Shown one piece after another: positions 1 through 10,892 of a DNA stretch of 32,603 nt (positions within the stretch are counted from its first letter, which is position 1; the number at the start of each line of letters is the position of its first letter). The DNA comes from Rickettsia typhi. GTDB taxonomy: Bacteria > Pseudomonadota > Alphaproteobacteria > Rickettsiales > UBA1997. The notes under the pieces are model-generated. The model made no database searches. It was not told the DNA's origin and saw only the letters and a list, made by a program, of their open reading frames with translations. Made by a program: the position numbers and the translations under genes. Where the stretch lies: contig CAMCAW010000012.1 in assembly GCA_945872855.1 (NCBI GenBank), positions 1-32,603 on the forward strand. The letters are read 5' to 3'.

Positions 1-746
1 GAATCAATATTTTCTTGGTTTTCGCTAGCATTTTCTACGTCGGTTTTTGTTGATGATTTTGTTTGTGGAGGATTTTTTTCTGCATCCTCTTCCACTTCTT
101 CTTGCTGCTTTAAAAACTCCAGAAGGCTTTCTACCTCTAGCGCAAAAGCTTTTTGATCGGCGATATTTTTAGCAAGCTTTTTGATGTAAGAATTAATTCT
201 CTTATCTTTGTTAAGAGAATTTTCGTTAACGCTCACTTTATTTTGTGAAATTGTCGCAAAACTTTCTTCATCTTTTATCGCCAATATCTGACTAAAAATT
301 TCTTGATCATAGCCCCGAAAAACTTCTTGCAATAACATCAGTGGAAGCTTGTTAGCACTAGCTAAAGCAAGGTTTTGCGCATCATCAAAAATCTTCTGCA
401 AAATATTTTTTGCAACACCTTTGTAAATATTTTTTATATTAGAAATGACGCGAATTTTTTCGAATGCGTTGAATAAATCTTGCTCTTTGCCAGTAAACTC
501 TTGGTGAATTTTATGATTGTGAAATAATAAATAACAGGCTGCCAAGTCTGATGCGGCGCGGCCTTGTTTGATTGTAGCAACTTGTGGAAGTGTCACTCTT
601 TTGTTATCAACTAAGCCTTGGTCCCATGTGAAAAAATTATTTTCTGTGGTGGAGAATTCTAGTTTTATTTCATCGTTTTTGCTTATGGCTTTTATGGTTA
701 CTAGAAGCTTATCGGCTATGTTTTTGTTAGATGAAATTTGGGTCAC
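1..746 (-). CDS. cobT: Cobaltochelatase CobT-like protein, N-terminal part (CDS runs off the left edge; probable GTG start at 746)
   Basis: Manual reverse-strand translation is open from the GTG at 746 to position 1: VTQISSNKNIADKLLVTIKAISKNDEIKLEFSTTENNFF...LPQVATIKQGRAASDLAACYLLFHN...LFNAFEKIRVISNIKNIYKGVAKN. This resembles the CobT N-terminus (RG.AD..AL...H....A..A..I.....EA.R.E). In-frame stop just upstream. Not in the ORF track because it is partial. Confidence 0.7.
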   Translation of the reverse strand, partial: MTQISSNKNIADKLLVTIKAISKNDEIKLEFSTTENNFFTWDQGLVDNKRVTLPQVATIKQGRAASDLAACYLLFHNHKIHQEFTGKEQDLFNAFEKIRVISNIKNIYKGVAKNILQKIFDDAQNLALASANKLPLMLLQEVFRGYDQEIFSQILAIKDEESFATISQNKVSVNENSLNKDKRINSYIKKLAKNIADQKAFALEVESLLEFLKQQEEVEEDAEKNPPQTKSSTKTDVENASENQENID

Positions 747-813
747 TTTTTTAATTTTTCTTTAAACTTGTGATTCTTTTTTGGTTTGTGAGATTGTGGT
801 TCTTGTCCTCGAA

Positions 814-894
814 AAAAACCCCTTCCCGATATCCCTCGCCCCTCAGACAACGGCGCACCGAACTCGGTTTGAAGCATATCGGGAAGGGGTTTTT
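814..894 (-). repeat. Palindromic element R1: perfect 19-bp arms (AAAAACCCCTTCCCGATAT / ATATCGGGAAGGGGTTTTT) around the conserved core (839-869, core reads on - strand); likely rho-independent terminator downstream of bioF
   Basis: Direct reading: arms 814-832 and 876-894 are exact reverse complements, with T-tracts on both sides. Reverse complement of 839-869 = AACCGAGTTCGGTGCGCCGTTGTCTGAGGGG. Confidence 0.9.
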
Positions 895-1007
895 CTTTTC
901 TTTGAGACCCGCATGCCCTTCTCTTGTTCTTGCTTACTCTCGCTGACTTATCTTGCTACCGCTTCTTCTCGCGTAGCTACTTGCGTTAGTCTCTTTATTA
1001 CCAGAAC

Positions 1008-2138
1008 TTAACCCTCATTTATGTATTGTTTTAAAATTTTTGCTAATCTTTTAATTTGTTGCTTTGTGTGCAATACTGAGAATGTTATTCTTAGTCTTGC
1101 ACCTTTAGGTTCAACGGTTGGCGGCCTTATGGCAGAAATTAAAAATCCTTGTTTGGCGATATTTTTTGCGATGTCTAAAACTTTTTTATTATCACCAATT
1201 TTAATCACAATAATTGCCGATTGAGGTTGTGGCAAATTCATTAATTCACAAAAATATTGAGCATTTTCTAAAACTTTTTTGCCTAGTTTTTTCTTTGCGA
1301 TAATTTTTAAAGATTGTAACGAAGCCGCCAAAATAGCTGGCGGAAGTGCTGTTGTATAAATTGCCGATTTAGCAAAATTTCTTAGATAGTCTATCAAAAT
1401 TTTATTTCCTGCAACATAGCCGCCAAAAGAACCAACTGCTTTTGAAAGCGTGCCCATTTGCAAATGCAGGGCGTTTTCATTATTTTCAACCGCGTTGCAA
1501 CCAATAAAATCAATATCATGCGCCGCATCAGTTAATAGCAGACAATTATTTTTTTGCGCTATTTTTTGTAATTCCAAAACTTTTCCAACATCTCCATCCA
1601 TTGAAAATACCGTCTCGGTGATGATTAGTATTTTTTTATGCTGCTTTTTATTTACCCCAATCAACTCTTCGCAATGACTCATATCATTATGACGAAACCG
1701 CACCAGCCTTGCCCCCGCAAGCTTCACCCCATCAATCAAAGATGAGTGAATCAACTTATCTGCCACCACCAAATCGCCCTCACCCACCAATGCCGGAAGC
1801 ACGCCAATCGCACCTTGATAGCCCGAAGAAAACACAATTACATCATCGCATTTTTTCATGCGCGCAATTTGTTTTTCAAGTTTTCTATAAAGAGAATTAT
1901 TACCAGAAATATAACGCGAAGCACCACTTCCAACCCCGTATCTATTGGTCGCATCAATCGCAGCTTTTTTTACTACAGGCTCGTGCGACAAACCAAAATA
2001 ATCATTAGAACAAAATGAAATGAGTTTTTGCGCACCCCTTTTCATCACCACAGCAGTCAACATATCAACATCTACAAGCTCGCGATATAGGTTATTTTTT
2101 CTGAGGAAATTTATTTTTTCTTGAAAATCTTTAATCAC
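1008..2138 (-). CDS. bioF: 8-amino-7-oxononanoate synthase-like PLP enzyme
   Basis: AONS/KBL family motifs: FCSNDYFGLS, GVGSGASRYISGN, HSSLIDG, SMDGD, TDAAH, PLP-lysine motif GTLSKAVGSFGGYVAG. Confidence 0.85.
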   Translation of the reverse strand: MIKDFQEKINFLRKNNLYRELVDVDMLTAVVMKRGAQKLISFCSNDYFGLSHEPVVKKAAIDATNRYGVGSGASRYISGNNSLYRKLEKQIARMKKCDDVIVFSSGYQGAIGVLPALVGEGDLVVADKLIHSSLIDGVKLAGARLVRFRHNDMSHCEELIGVNKKQHKKILIITETVFSMDGDVGKVLELQKIAQKNNCLLLTDAAHDIDFIGCNAVENNENALHLQMGTLSKAVGSFGGYVAGNKILIDYLRNFAKSAIYTTALPPAILAASLQSLKIIAKKKLGKKVLENAQYFCELMNLPQPQSAIIVIKIGDNKKVLDIAKNIAKQGFLISAIRPPTVEPKGARLRITFSVLHTKQQIKRLAKILKQYINEG

Positions 2139-2209
2139 AAGAATTCATCTTTAATCTTACAGAAAAGCCCACTGATCATTTTTAGAAAGTAAAAAAAAAT
2201 GCCAAAATA

Positions 2210-2294
2210 GGAAAAACCCCTTCCCGATTTCCTCTGAACCGAGTTCGGCGCTCCGCTTTCTGAGGGGCAGAGGATATTGGGAAAGGGTTTTTCC
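2210..2294 (+). repeat. Palindromic element R2: 27-bp arms with 3 differences, two of them G-U compatible, around core 2237-2267 (core reads on + strand); likely terminator downstream of gyrB
   Basis: Left arm GGAAAAACCCCTTCCCGATTTCCTCTG (2210-2236); right arm CAGAGGATATTGGGAAAGGGTTTTTCC (2268-2294); core AACCGAGTTCGGCGCTCCGCTTTCTGAGGGG. Confidence 0.9.
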
Positions 2295-2360
2295 GCCCAC
2301 GATTACATGAGTTTTAACCCTCTAGCAAGAGATTTAAAAACCTATCGATTGCACAAAAAA

Positions 2361-4829
<2,469 letters not shown>

Positions 4830-4995
4830 CTAATTTGTTTGGATTATTGAAATAGAAATATGCGTTGATTCTATAGGGTTTGTTATAATTTGCATAGGTT
4901 TTTTTGGGAGAGTTTTTGAACAATAATGCCCAATTATGACAATATTTTTATAGAAAAAATGTGTGTGAAAATGGTTCAGACCTAACCCGCTTCTT

Positions 4996-5643
4996 CTAGA
5001 ACCTAGATTCTTCAATATCTTTTTCTACAGCTTGCAATCTATCGCCTTTTGAAGCTCTAGGAGTAGGGCTTGGAATAGCCTCATCGCTATAGTTTTTAGA
5101 TGCTTCTGCGCCTCTTTCTTGACGAGTAAATTCCTTAAGCTCTTGCCTCCCTTGCTCAGACTCAAGCATTGCGAGCCTAGCGGGGGCAATAGTGTTATGC
5201 GCGCCCAATTCTAGTTCCAAAGAAACACTATCTGCATCATTCACTTCTTGAGTCGGAGAAGGCGCCAAACGAGGCTCCACCCTCTCTTCAGCGTTAACTA
5301 CCAGCGCAATTGGTACATCTTCTTGTTGGTTCTGCCGCTGGTTTTGCTGCCCCTCATTTTGCAACCCTTCGAAATTCAAAATATTTCCCTCTGGCACACT
5401 TCTCAATGACTCAGAGGCTAAGGTCGCAAAAAACCCAGTCCCACTAATTATTAAACCCTCAATTGCAATCTGCAATCCTGAAAAACCCCGCACTTCTAAA
5501 GTGGACAAATTTGAAATCATAGCACCTGCCACAGCAATCAAGCCACCTACCATCATACCGATCAAACCAACATTCGTAATAGTTTCCAAATAAGGCCTGA
5601 CATTTCTAAAGAATGGATAAAGTCGCTCTCTTATATTGGGCAA
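4996..5643 (-). CDS. Hypothetical membrane protein: two N-terminal hydrophobic segments followed by a long charged, low-complexity C-terminal tail
   Basis: 215-aa ORF; hydrophobic stretches (NVGLIGMMVGGLIAVAGAMI; LQIAIEGLIISGTGFFATLA), then a Q/E/R/P-rich tail; no family recognised. Confidence 0.55.
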   Translation of the reverse strand: MPNIRERLYPFFRNVRPYLETITNVGLIGMMVGGLIAVAGAMISNLSTLEVRGFSGLQIAIEGLIISGTGFFATLASESLRSVPEGNILNFEGLQNEGQQNQRQNQQEDVPIALVVNAEERVEPRLAPSPTQEVNDADSVSLELELGAHNTIAPARLAMLESEQGRQELKEFTRQERGAEASKNYSDEAIPSPTPRASKGDRLQAVEKDIEESRF

Positions 5644-5664
5644 ATGTTAAAAAATAAACTAATG

Positions 5665-7131
5665 CTAAAACCAAGTAGTAACTGGTGTCTTTGCCGCTTT
5701 AACCTCGTCCAATCTTCTTCTTGGAGTAGAAAGTGGATATTGATGGAATTTATCGCCCTCACCTGCAGCCACAAGCTTCGCGATATAAATCATGGTATCG
5801 ATAAAGTGATCGACCGTTTCTTTAGTTTCAGTTTCGGTTGGCTCAATTAGCATGGCGCCCTGCACCACTAGCGGAAAGAAGATAGTCATTGGATGCATGC
5901 CATATTCCACCAAAGCTTTAGCAATATCGAGAGTAGAAATACCTTGCGCTTTTTGAATTTTATCAGTTAGTAAACATTCATGCATGCAGTTGCCTGTAAA
6001 TGGCACGTGGTAATGATCTTTCAATTTTGTCAACACATAATTTGCGCTAAGAACCGCATCTTCAGCGACTTTTTGCAAACCATCAGAGCCATGAGATAGC
6101 ATGTAAGTAAGGGCACGGACATGCATTCCGAATTGTCCGTTAAAGCCTTTAACCTTGCCAACCGTGTGTTTATGTGCCTTCAACACATATTTATCGCCTT
6201 CTTTTACAACATGCGGTGTTGGCAAAAATTCTAATAAATCGCTGCGAACCGCGATTGGACCAGAACCAGGACCACCGCCGCCATGTGGAGTTGAGAAAGT
6301 TTTGTGCAAGTTAAAATGCATAACATCAACACCAATATCTGCAGGACGAATCTTTCCTACAATAGCGTTATAATTGGCTCCGTCGCAATAAAAATAACCA
6401 CCAACTTCATGAATTAAACGCGCAATTTCGACGATATTTTTCTCGAATTTGCCGCAAGTGTTAGGGTTTGTAATCATGATGGCAGCTATGTCGCGACCAT
6501 GTTCAGCGACTAATTTTTTGAATGCCTCAAGATCAACCAAACCCTCATTATTAGAAGGAATAACTTTGATGTTAAAGCCACAAATAGCCGCCGTTGCTGG
6601 GTTGGTGCCATGTGCAGAATCTGGAATTAACACGATTTTTCTGTGCTCGCCTTTTGCTAATAATGCTTTGCGAATTACCAACATGCCCGCCAATTCACCT
6701 TGCGCACCAGCTGCTGGAGCCAATGAAACCGCGCCCAAGCCAGTTAATTTTGCCAGCCAATCTTGCAAATTATACATTAATTCTAATGCACCTTGCACCG
6801 TAGATTGATCTTGCAATGGGTGAATATCAGCAAATCCGGGCAATCTTGCCATTTTTTCATTGAGGCGTGGATTATGCTTCATTGTGCATGAACCCAGTGG
6901 ATAAAAGCCCGCATCAATAGAATAATTTTGATTCGATAAGCGCACAAAATGGCGAATAACCTGAGGCTCATTCACTTCGGCAAGGCCAATTGCTTCGCGC
7001 TTTTTTTGTCCAGTGCGCAATTTAAATTCTGCAACATTAGGCAAATCAACGCCGCAAGCGCCTTTGCGCGATTGCTTGATAAGGATTTCGGTTTCTAATT
7101 TAAGGCCGCCTTCTTTTGGAGTGAATGTCAT
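5665..7131 (-). CDS. gcvPB: Glycine dehydrogenase (decarboxylating) subunit 2
   Basis: GcvPB signature: FYPLGSCTMKHNPRLNE, PDSAHGTNPATA, MITNPNTCGKFE, CDGANYNAIVG, DVMHFNLHKTFSTPHGGGGPGSGPI. Confidence 0.96.
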   Translation of the reverse strand: MTFTPKEGGLKLETEILIKQSRKGACGVDLPNVAEFKLRTGQKKREAIGLAEVNEPQVIRHFVRLSNQNYSIDAGFYPLGSCTMKHNPRLNEKMARLPGFADIHPLQDQSTVQGALELMYNLQDWLAKLTGLGAVSLAPAAGAQGELAGMLVIRKALLAKGEHRKIVLIPDSAHGTNPATAAICGFNIKVIPSNNEGLVDLEAFKKLVAEHGRDIAAIMITNPNTCGKFEKNIVEIARLIHEVGGYFYCDGANYNAIVGKIRPADIGVDVMHFNLHKTFSTPHGGGGPGSGPIAVRSDLLEFLPTPHVVKEGDKYVLKAHKHTVGKVKGFNGQFGMHVRALTYMLSHGSDGLQKVAEDAVLSANYVLTKLKDHYHVPFTGNCMHECLLTDKIQKAQGISTLDIAKALVEYGMHPMTIFFPLVVQGAMLIEPTETETKETVDHFIDTMIYIAKLVAAGEGDKFHQYPLSTPRRRLDEVKAAKTPVTTWF

Positions 7132-7132
7132 T

Positions 7133-7387
7133 TTAATTTATTTTATTTTGTTGTTCTAATAATTTATAAAGAGACTCTGGAGCAATATCCGCGCCATTTT
7201 CCCAAGATAAAGTATCATTTTCTATTTTGAAATTTTTAAAGTAATCAAGATTTTGTAAGGGGGCAAAAACCCCACCTCTATTTTTTAACTTTTGTGATAA
7301 ATCAATTTCTCCACTTTTCCCATTATCAAATGCAATCCAAACTTTAAAATTTTCTATATATTTTGCTTTTACAACATGTTGAAACAT
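7133..7387 (-). CDS. DUF2442-like protein (putative partner of the upstream DUF4160)
   Basis: 84 aa: MFQHVVKAKYIENFKVWIAFDNGKSGEIDLSQKLKNRGGVFAPLQNLDYFKNFKIENDTLSWENGADIAPESLYKLL, the characteristic DUF2442 pattern; overlaps the upstream ORF by 1 nt. Confidence 0.8.
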   Translation of the reverse strand: MFQHVVKAKYIENFKVWIAFDNGKSGEIDLSQKLKNRGGVFAPLQNLDYFKNFKIENDTLSWENGADIAPESLYKLLEQQNKIN

Positions 7388-7644
7388 TATTCTAGGGGTT
7401 CAATTTTGTTTAAAGGCTGATCTTGTAAAGCCAATTTCCAATCTTGCAATAACTCTTCTTTATGAAGATCGAGCCATTCAAGCACTGCTCTCATAGCCCT
7501 TTTTGGAAATTGTCCTTTTACAATACCCGATTTAATTTCCACTACAATTTCATAATTGCCATATTTCGCGTGAAAATGTGGTGGATTATGTTCATCATAA
7601 TACATCGAAATTATAATTCCTAGAAAGCGGCTAATTTCTGGCAT
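7387..7644 (-). CDS. DUF4160-like protein
   Basis: 85 aa: MPEISRFLGIIISMYYDEHNPPHFHAKYGNYEIVVEIKSG...RAMRAVLEWLDLHKEELLQDW, the typical DUF4160 signature (hNPPHFHA.Y). Confidence 0.85.
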   Translation of the reverse strand: MPEISRFLGIIISMYYDEHNPPHFHAKYGNYEIVVEIKSGIVKGQFPKRAMRAVLEWLDLHKEELLQDWKLALQDQPLNKIEPLE

Positions 7645-7649
7645 AAAAT

Positions 7650-7910
7650 TTATTTTCTTTCTTGAATGAAACCTCTAGTAATCCAACTGATTGTTTTTGA
7701 AAAAAACAAAATTGAAAAATACCCAACTATAGCCCCTAAAATAGCTATAACAAACTTTTCAACTCTATCAGTTGGAACAATCCCGAATCTGTATAATTCA
7801 AGATCTTGTTTGTTGTAATCCGAAATAATAATGAGATATACAACAATGGCAGCAACGATTTGTATAACTTTTGTTATTCTTCTAAAACCCTCAAAAACAT
7901 CAATTTTCAT
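7650..7910 (-). CDS. Small hypothetical protein with two predicted TM segments
   Basis: 86-aa ORF tightly packed between gcvPA and the DUF4160 gene; two hydrophobic segments. Confidence 0.55.
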   Translation of the reverse strand: MKIDVFEGFRRITKVIQIVAAIVVYLIIISDYNKQDLELYRFGIVPTDRVEKFVIAILGAIVGYFSILFFSKTISWITRGFIQERK

Positions 7911-7914
7911 GATT

Positions 7915-9198
7915 TTAATTTAGAATCTTTTCTAAGGCTAAAGCAAATAACTTCATGTCTTGCGCGCTAGTTAATTCACTAACTGCAACGACCATTTTTT
8001 TACCATCAGAAAAACCACCGATGATATTTTTTTCGAGCAATTTTTTATTAACTTCTGCAGCATCTTTCGTAAATTCAATCGTGAATTCATTGAAGAAACT
8101 TTCGCTGATAATTTTTACGCCAGCAACTTTTGCTAAAATTTCTGCAAAGTCGCAAGCCTTCTTGTGATTGATTAGAGCCAGCTTTTTAAAACCATTTTCA
8201 CCAAGCAACGAAGCATGAATTGTGAAAGCAGTTGCGCACAAACCTTGGTTCGAACAAATGTTAGAAGTAGCTTTTTCGCGGCGAATATGCTGCTCGCGCG
8301 CGCTTAGGGTAAGAACGTATCCGGGCTTGCCATCAACATCGCTGGTCATGCCGCAAATTCTTCCTGGCATTTGGCGCATAAATTCTTTTTTGCAGGCGAA
8401 AAACCCTAGCAATGGGCCGCCAAAATTCAAGCCAACGCCAATAGAAGAAGCCTCGCCAACCACTATATCGGCTTGCTTCGGCGCTTCTAATAATCCAAGC
8501 GACACAATTTCGTTTACAACCACTATTAGCAAGGCTCCTGCAGCATCAGCCTTAGCGCGAGCTTCATCTAAATTAGGAATATTTCCGTAAAAATCTGGAT
8601 ATTGCACAACAAGCGCAGCGCACGATTCATCTAGCTTTGAAGCCTCAACAAACTGTGCATCATTCAGCTCTAAATAGGTTTGCGTAACATCTCTATAATC
8701 GGGATGTAAATGCCCTAGAACCGCGATATTCTTGCGCGAAGCCTTAATTCTAAACGCCATCAAGCAGCTTTCAGCAAGCGAAGTTGCGCCGTCATACATT
8801 GATGCATTGGCGATTTCCATGCCTGTTAAAAGCGCGATAATGCTTTGAAATTGGAAGATCACCGCCAAAGTTCCTTGCGAAATTTCTGGCTGATAAGGAG
8901 TGTAAGAAGTGAGGAATTCTGAACGCTGAATTAAGTGATCAACCGAAGCTGGAATGTGGTGACGATAGCAGCCAGCACCCAAGAAAAACGGGCCTTCGCC
9001 AGCCGAACGATTTTTTATCGCCAATGATTTTAAGATTGATTCAACTTCAATTTCACCTTGAAAATTAGGCAAATCGGCAACTGGCTTTTTAAGCAAAAAT
9101 TCTGCAGGAACCGCATCGTAAAGTTGATCGACACTAGAAACGCCAATAGCTTTGAGCATCTCTGCTCTGTCAAATTGAGTGAGGGCGAGATAACGCAT
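7915..9198 (-). CDS. gcvPA: Glycine dehydrogenase (decarboxylating) subunit 1
   Basis: GcvPA motifs: FLGAGCYRHHIPASVDHLIQRSEFLTSYTPYQPEISQGTLAVIFQFQS, NASMYDGATSLAE, LTLSAREQHIRREKATSNICSNQGL. Confidence 0.96.
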   Translation of the reverse strand: MRYLALTQFDRAEMLKAIGVSSVDQLYDAVPAEFLLKKPVADLPNFQGEIEVESILKSLAIKNRSAGEGPFFLGAGCYRHHIPASVDHLIQRSEFLTSYTPYQPEISQGTLAVIFQFQSIIALLTGMEIANASMYDGATSLAESCLMAFRIKASRKNIAVLGHLHPDYRDVTQTYLELNDAQFVEASKLDESCAALVVQYPDFYGNIPNLDEARAKADAAGALLIVVVNEIVSLGLLEAPKQADIVVGEASSIGVGLNFGGPLLGFFACKKEFMRQMPGRICGMTSDVDGKPGYVLTLSAREQHIRREKATSNICSNQGLCATAFTIHASLLGENGFKKLALINHKKACDFAEILAKVAGVKIISESFFNEFTIEFTKDAAEVNKKLLEKNIIGGFSDGKKMVVAVSELTSAQDMKLFALALEKILN

Positions 9199-9397
9199 TT
9201 TTTTAGAAGATTGAGTTAGACCAGAGCCATACCTAGCAGATGGATTTCGGGTGGCGATTCTAAAAGCCGCAATAAAATATTCAACCGATATTTTAATTTA
9301 GCGCGCGAATTATCGTGGCCGCAGCTTTGATGATTGCCAGCAAAAAAGAAGTGGAATATTTTTGAAGAGCGCGCCTAAAAGATCGCGCCAGAAAGAT

Positions 9398-10117
9398 TTA
9401 AAAAAACTTTTGCAAATCTGTAAGTGAAATTTTTTTCTCATATAGCGCACGCCCAATAATTACGCCACTTACGCCGAATTTTTCTAACTCCACAACTTTT
9501 TCCACATCATCAATCGAAGACATTCCACCTGACGCAATTACGGGAGTTTTTAGATTTTGCGCAAGTGTCTTTGTGCCTTCAAAATCAAAGCCAGAGAGCA
9601 TTCCATCGCGCGAAATATCGGTGTAAATAATTGACGCCACGCCACAATCTTCAAACTTCTTCGCCAATTCTAAAATGGCGATTTCAGATGCTTCAACCCA
9701 ACCCTCTGTAGCAACGCGACCATCTTTCGCATCAATCCCCACAACAATTTGTGCAGGAAATTTTTTGCAAGCTTGCTTCACAATTTCAGGATTCTTTGCT
9801 GCTATAGTTCCAAGAATAACCCTAGAAACACCTAGGTCTAGCCACTTTTCAATCGCTTCTAATGAGCGAATTCCACCACCAAGTTGCAAAGGAATTTTTA
9901 TTGTTTTAATGATAGATTCTATCGCATCAACATTGGCCGAGGCACCAGCAATGGCGCCGTCTAAATCTACCAAATGCAAATATTTAAATCCCTGATTTTC
10001 AAACTCTAAAGCTTGCGCTGCGGGGCTATTATTAAAAACAGTAACTTGGCTCATATCGCCTTTAAACAAGCGCACGCATTGGCCATTTTTTAGATCGATC
10101 GCAGGAAAAATTATCAT
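9398..10117 (-). CDS. hisA: Phosphoribosylformimino-5-aminoimidazole carboxamide ribotide isomerase
   Basis: HisA: MIIFPAIDLKNGQCVRLFKGDM, YLHLVDLDGA, LQLGGGIRS, YTDISRDGMLSG, VIASGGMSSIDD. Confidence 0.95.
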   Translation of the reverse strand: MIIFPAIDLKNGQCVRLFKGDMSQVTVFNNSPAAQALEFENQGFKYLHLVDLDGAIAGASANVDAIESIIKTIKIPLQLGGGIRSLEAIEKWLDLGVSRVILGTIAAKNPEIVKQACKKFPAQIVVGIDAKDGRVATEGWVEASEIAILELAKKFEDCGVASIIYTDISRDGMLSGFDFEGTKTLAQNLKTPVIASGGMSSIDDVEKVVELEKFGVSGVIIGRALYEKKISLTDLQKFF

Positions 10118-10189
10118 GTTAATTTTGTTAAACTTAGAACCATCGCCACTAAATTAGCCTTTCGACAAAAAAGTTTTGCAAAAAACTCA

Positions 10190-10750
10190 TCACTTCATCA
10201 AACTTTCGAGAAAACTATCGTCAGAAACAATTTCTTGCGCAACATCGCGCAACAAGGCGTTGATTGTCTCGGCGTCAGTTGCTTCAAGTGGCACAATAAA
10301 ATGTTTGCTATCCCAAGTTGTGCCATAATTTTTGGTAAATTTTGCACCAGTTTTACCATCTTTCACCATAACTTTTAGGTTTGCATCAATCTTAGAAACG
10401 CCAATTGGAAAGCCACGTTTAGCCATATAAGACATGGTCTCAATATGAACTTCGATAATTTTATCGCGACCATTTTTAAAGCCACGATGCATTAAGTTTT
10501 GCAAAAGTTTTTGTTGCAAAAACGCTGCCAAATTTACATCTGCGTTAATTTGAATTTCTTCATCGGAAAATTTTTTCTTGCCCAGCAATTGTTTATTCAC
10601 CCTATCATCAAACACCTCTAGATCTACACCCTTATTGCTTCCAATTGTTGAGTTTTGGTTTTTTAAATCGAAATTTAATGCAACTTTTTGGTTTTCGTGA
10701 GCGCAAGAAATTGCAGCTAAAAATGGCAGAATCAGAAGAAATTTTTTCAT
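10190..10750 (-). CDS. YajG-family putative lipoprotein
   Basis: Lipobox-type N-terminus MKKFLLILPFLAAISCA; YajG-like body (DLEVFDDR......LGKK...; VEVHIETMSY-type segment). Confidence 0.65.
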   Translation of the reverse strand: MKKFLLILPFLAAISCAHENQKVALNFDLKNQNSTIGSNKGVDLEVFDDRVNKQLLGKKKFSDEEIQINADVNLAAFLQQKLLQNLMHRGFKNGRDKIIEVHIETMSYMAKRGFPIGVSKIDANLKVMVKDGKTGAKFTKNYGTTWDSKHFIVPLEATDAETINALLRDVAQEIVSDDSFLESLMK

Positions 10751-10772
10751 ATTTTTTAATAATTACAAAACG

Positions 10773-10892
10773 TTATACAAATGCTTTAACCAGAGCGCAG
10801 TTCAAATCTATTGCATTCTTTTTATTTAAGCTTCCAATTTTATCAACAAATGGCAATGGCACAATTACAACATCAAATTTTTGATATTTCAT
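10773..10892 (-). pseudogene. Remnant of a MazF/PemK-like toxin: 39-codon ORF MKYQKFDVVIVPLPFVDKIGSLNKKNAIDLNCALVKAFV
   Basis: Manual translation. N-terminus matches the PemK/MazF start (Y.k.DVV.VPFPF.D). What follows (IGSLNKKNAIDLNCALVKAF) resembles the C-terminal helix end of the family rather than the central fold. The ATG overlaps the antitoxin stop (ATGA). Confidence 0.6.

Noticed and set aside
839-869. 5S rRNA fragment (the core contains CCGAACTCGG, a motif also present in many 5S rRNAs)
   Set aside because: Only about 10 nt match; no helix I/IV/V context or 5S-length sequence around any of the five copies. Likely coincidence, though a 5S comparison would be quick to run.
781-1011. 76-aa plus-strand ORF across R1
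   Set aside because: It runs straight through the R1 palindrome and a low-complexity spacer; no coding signature, and similarity would come only from the repeat.
9199-9397. Glycine riboswitch upstream of gcvPA
   Set aside because: The 200-bp leader lacks recognisable tandem glycine-aptamer motifs; only weak GC-rich pairing (GCGCG...CGCGC) was seen.
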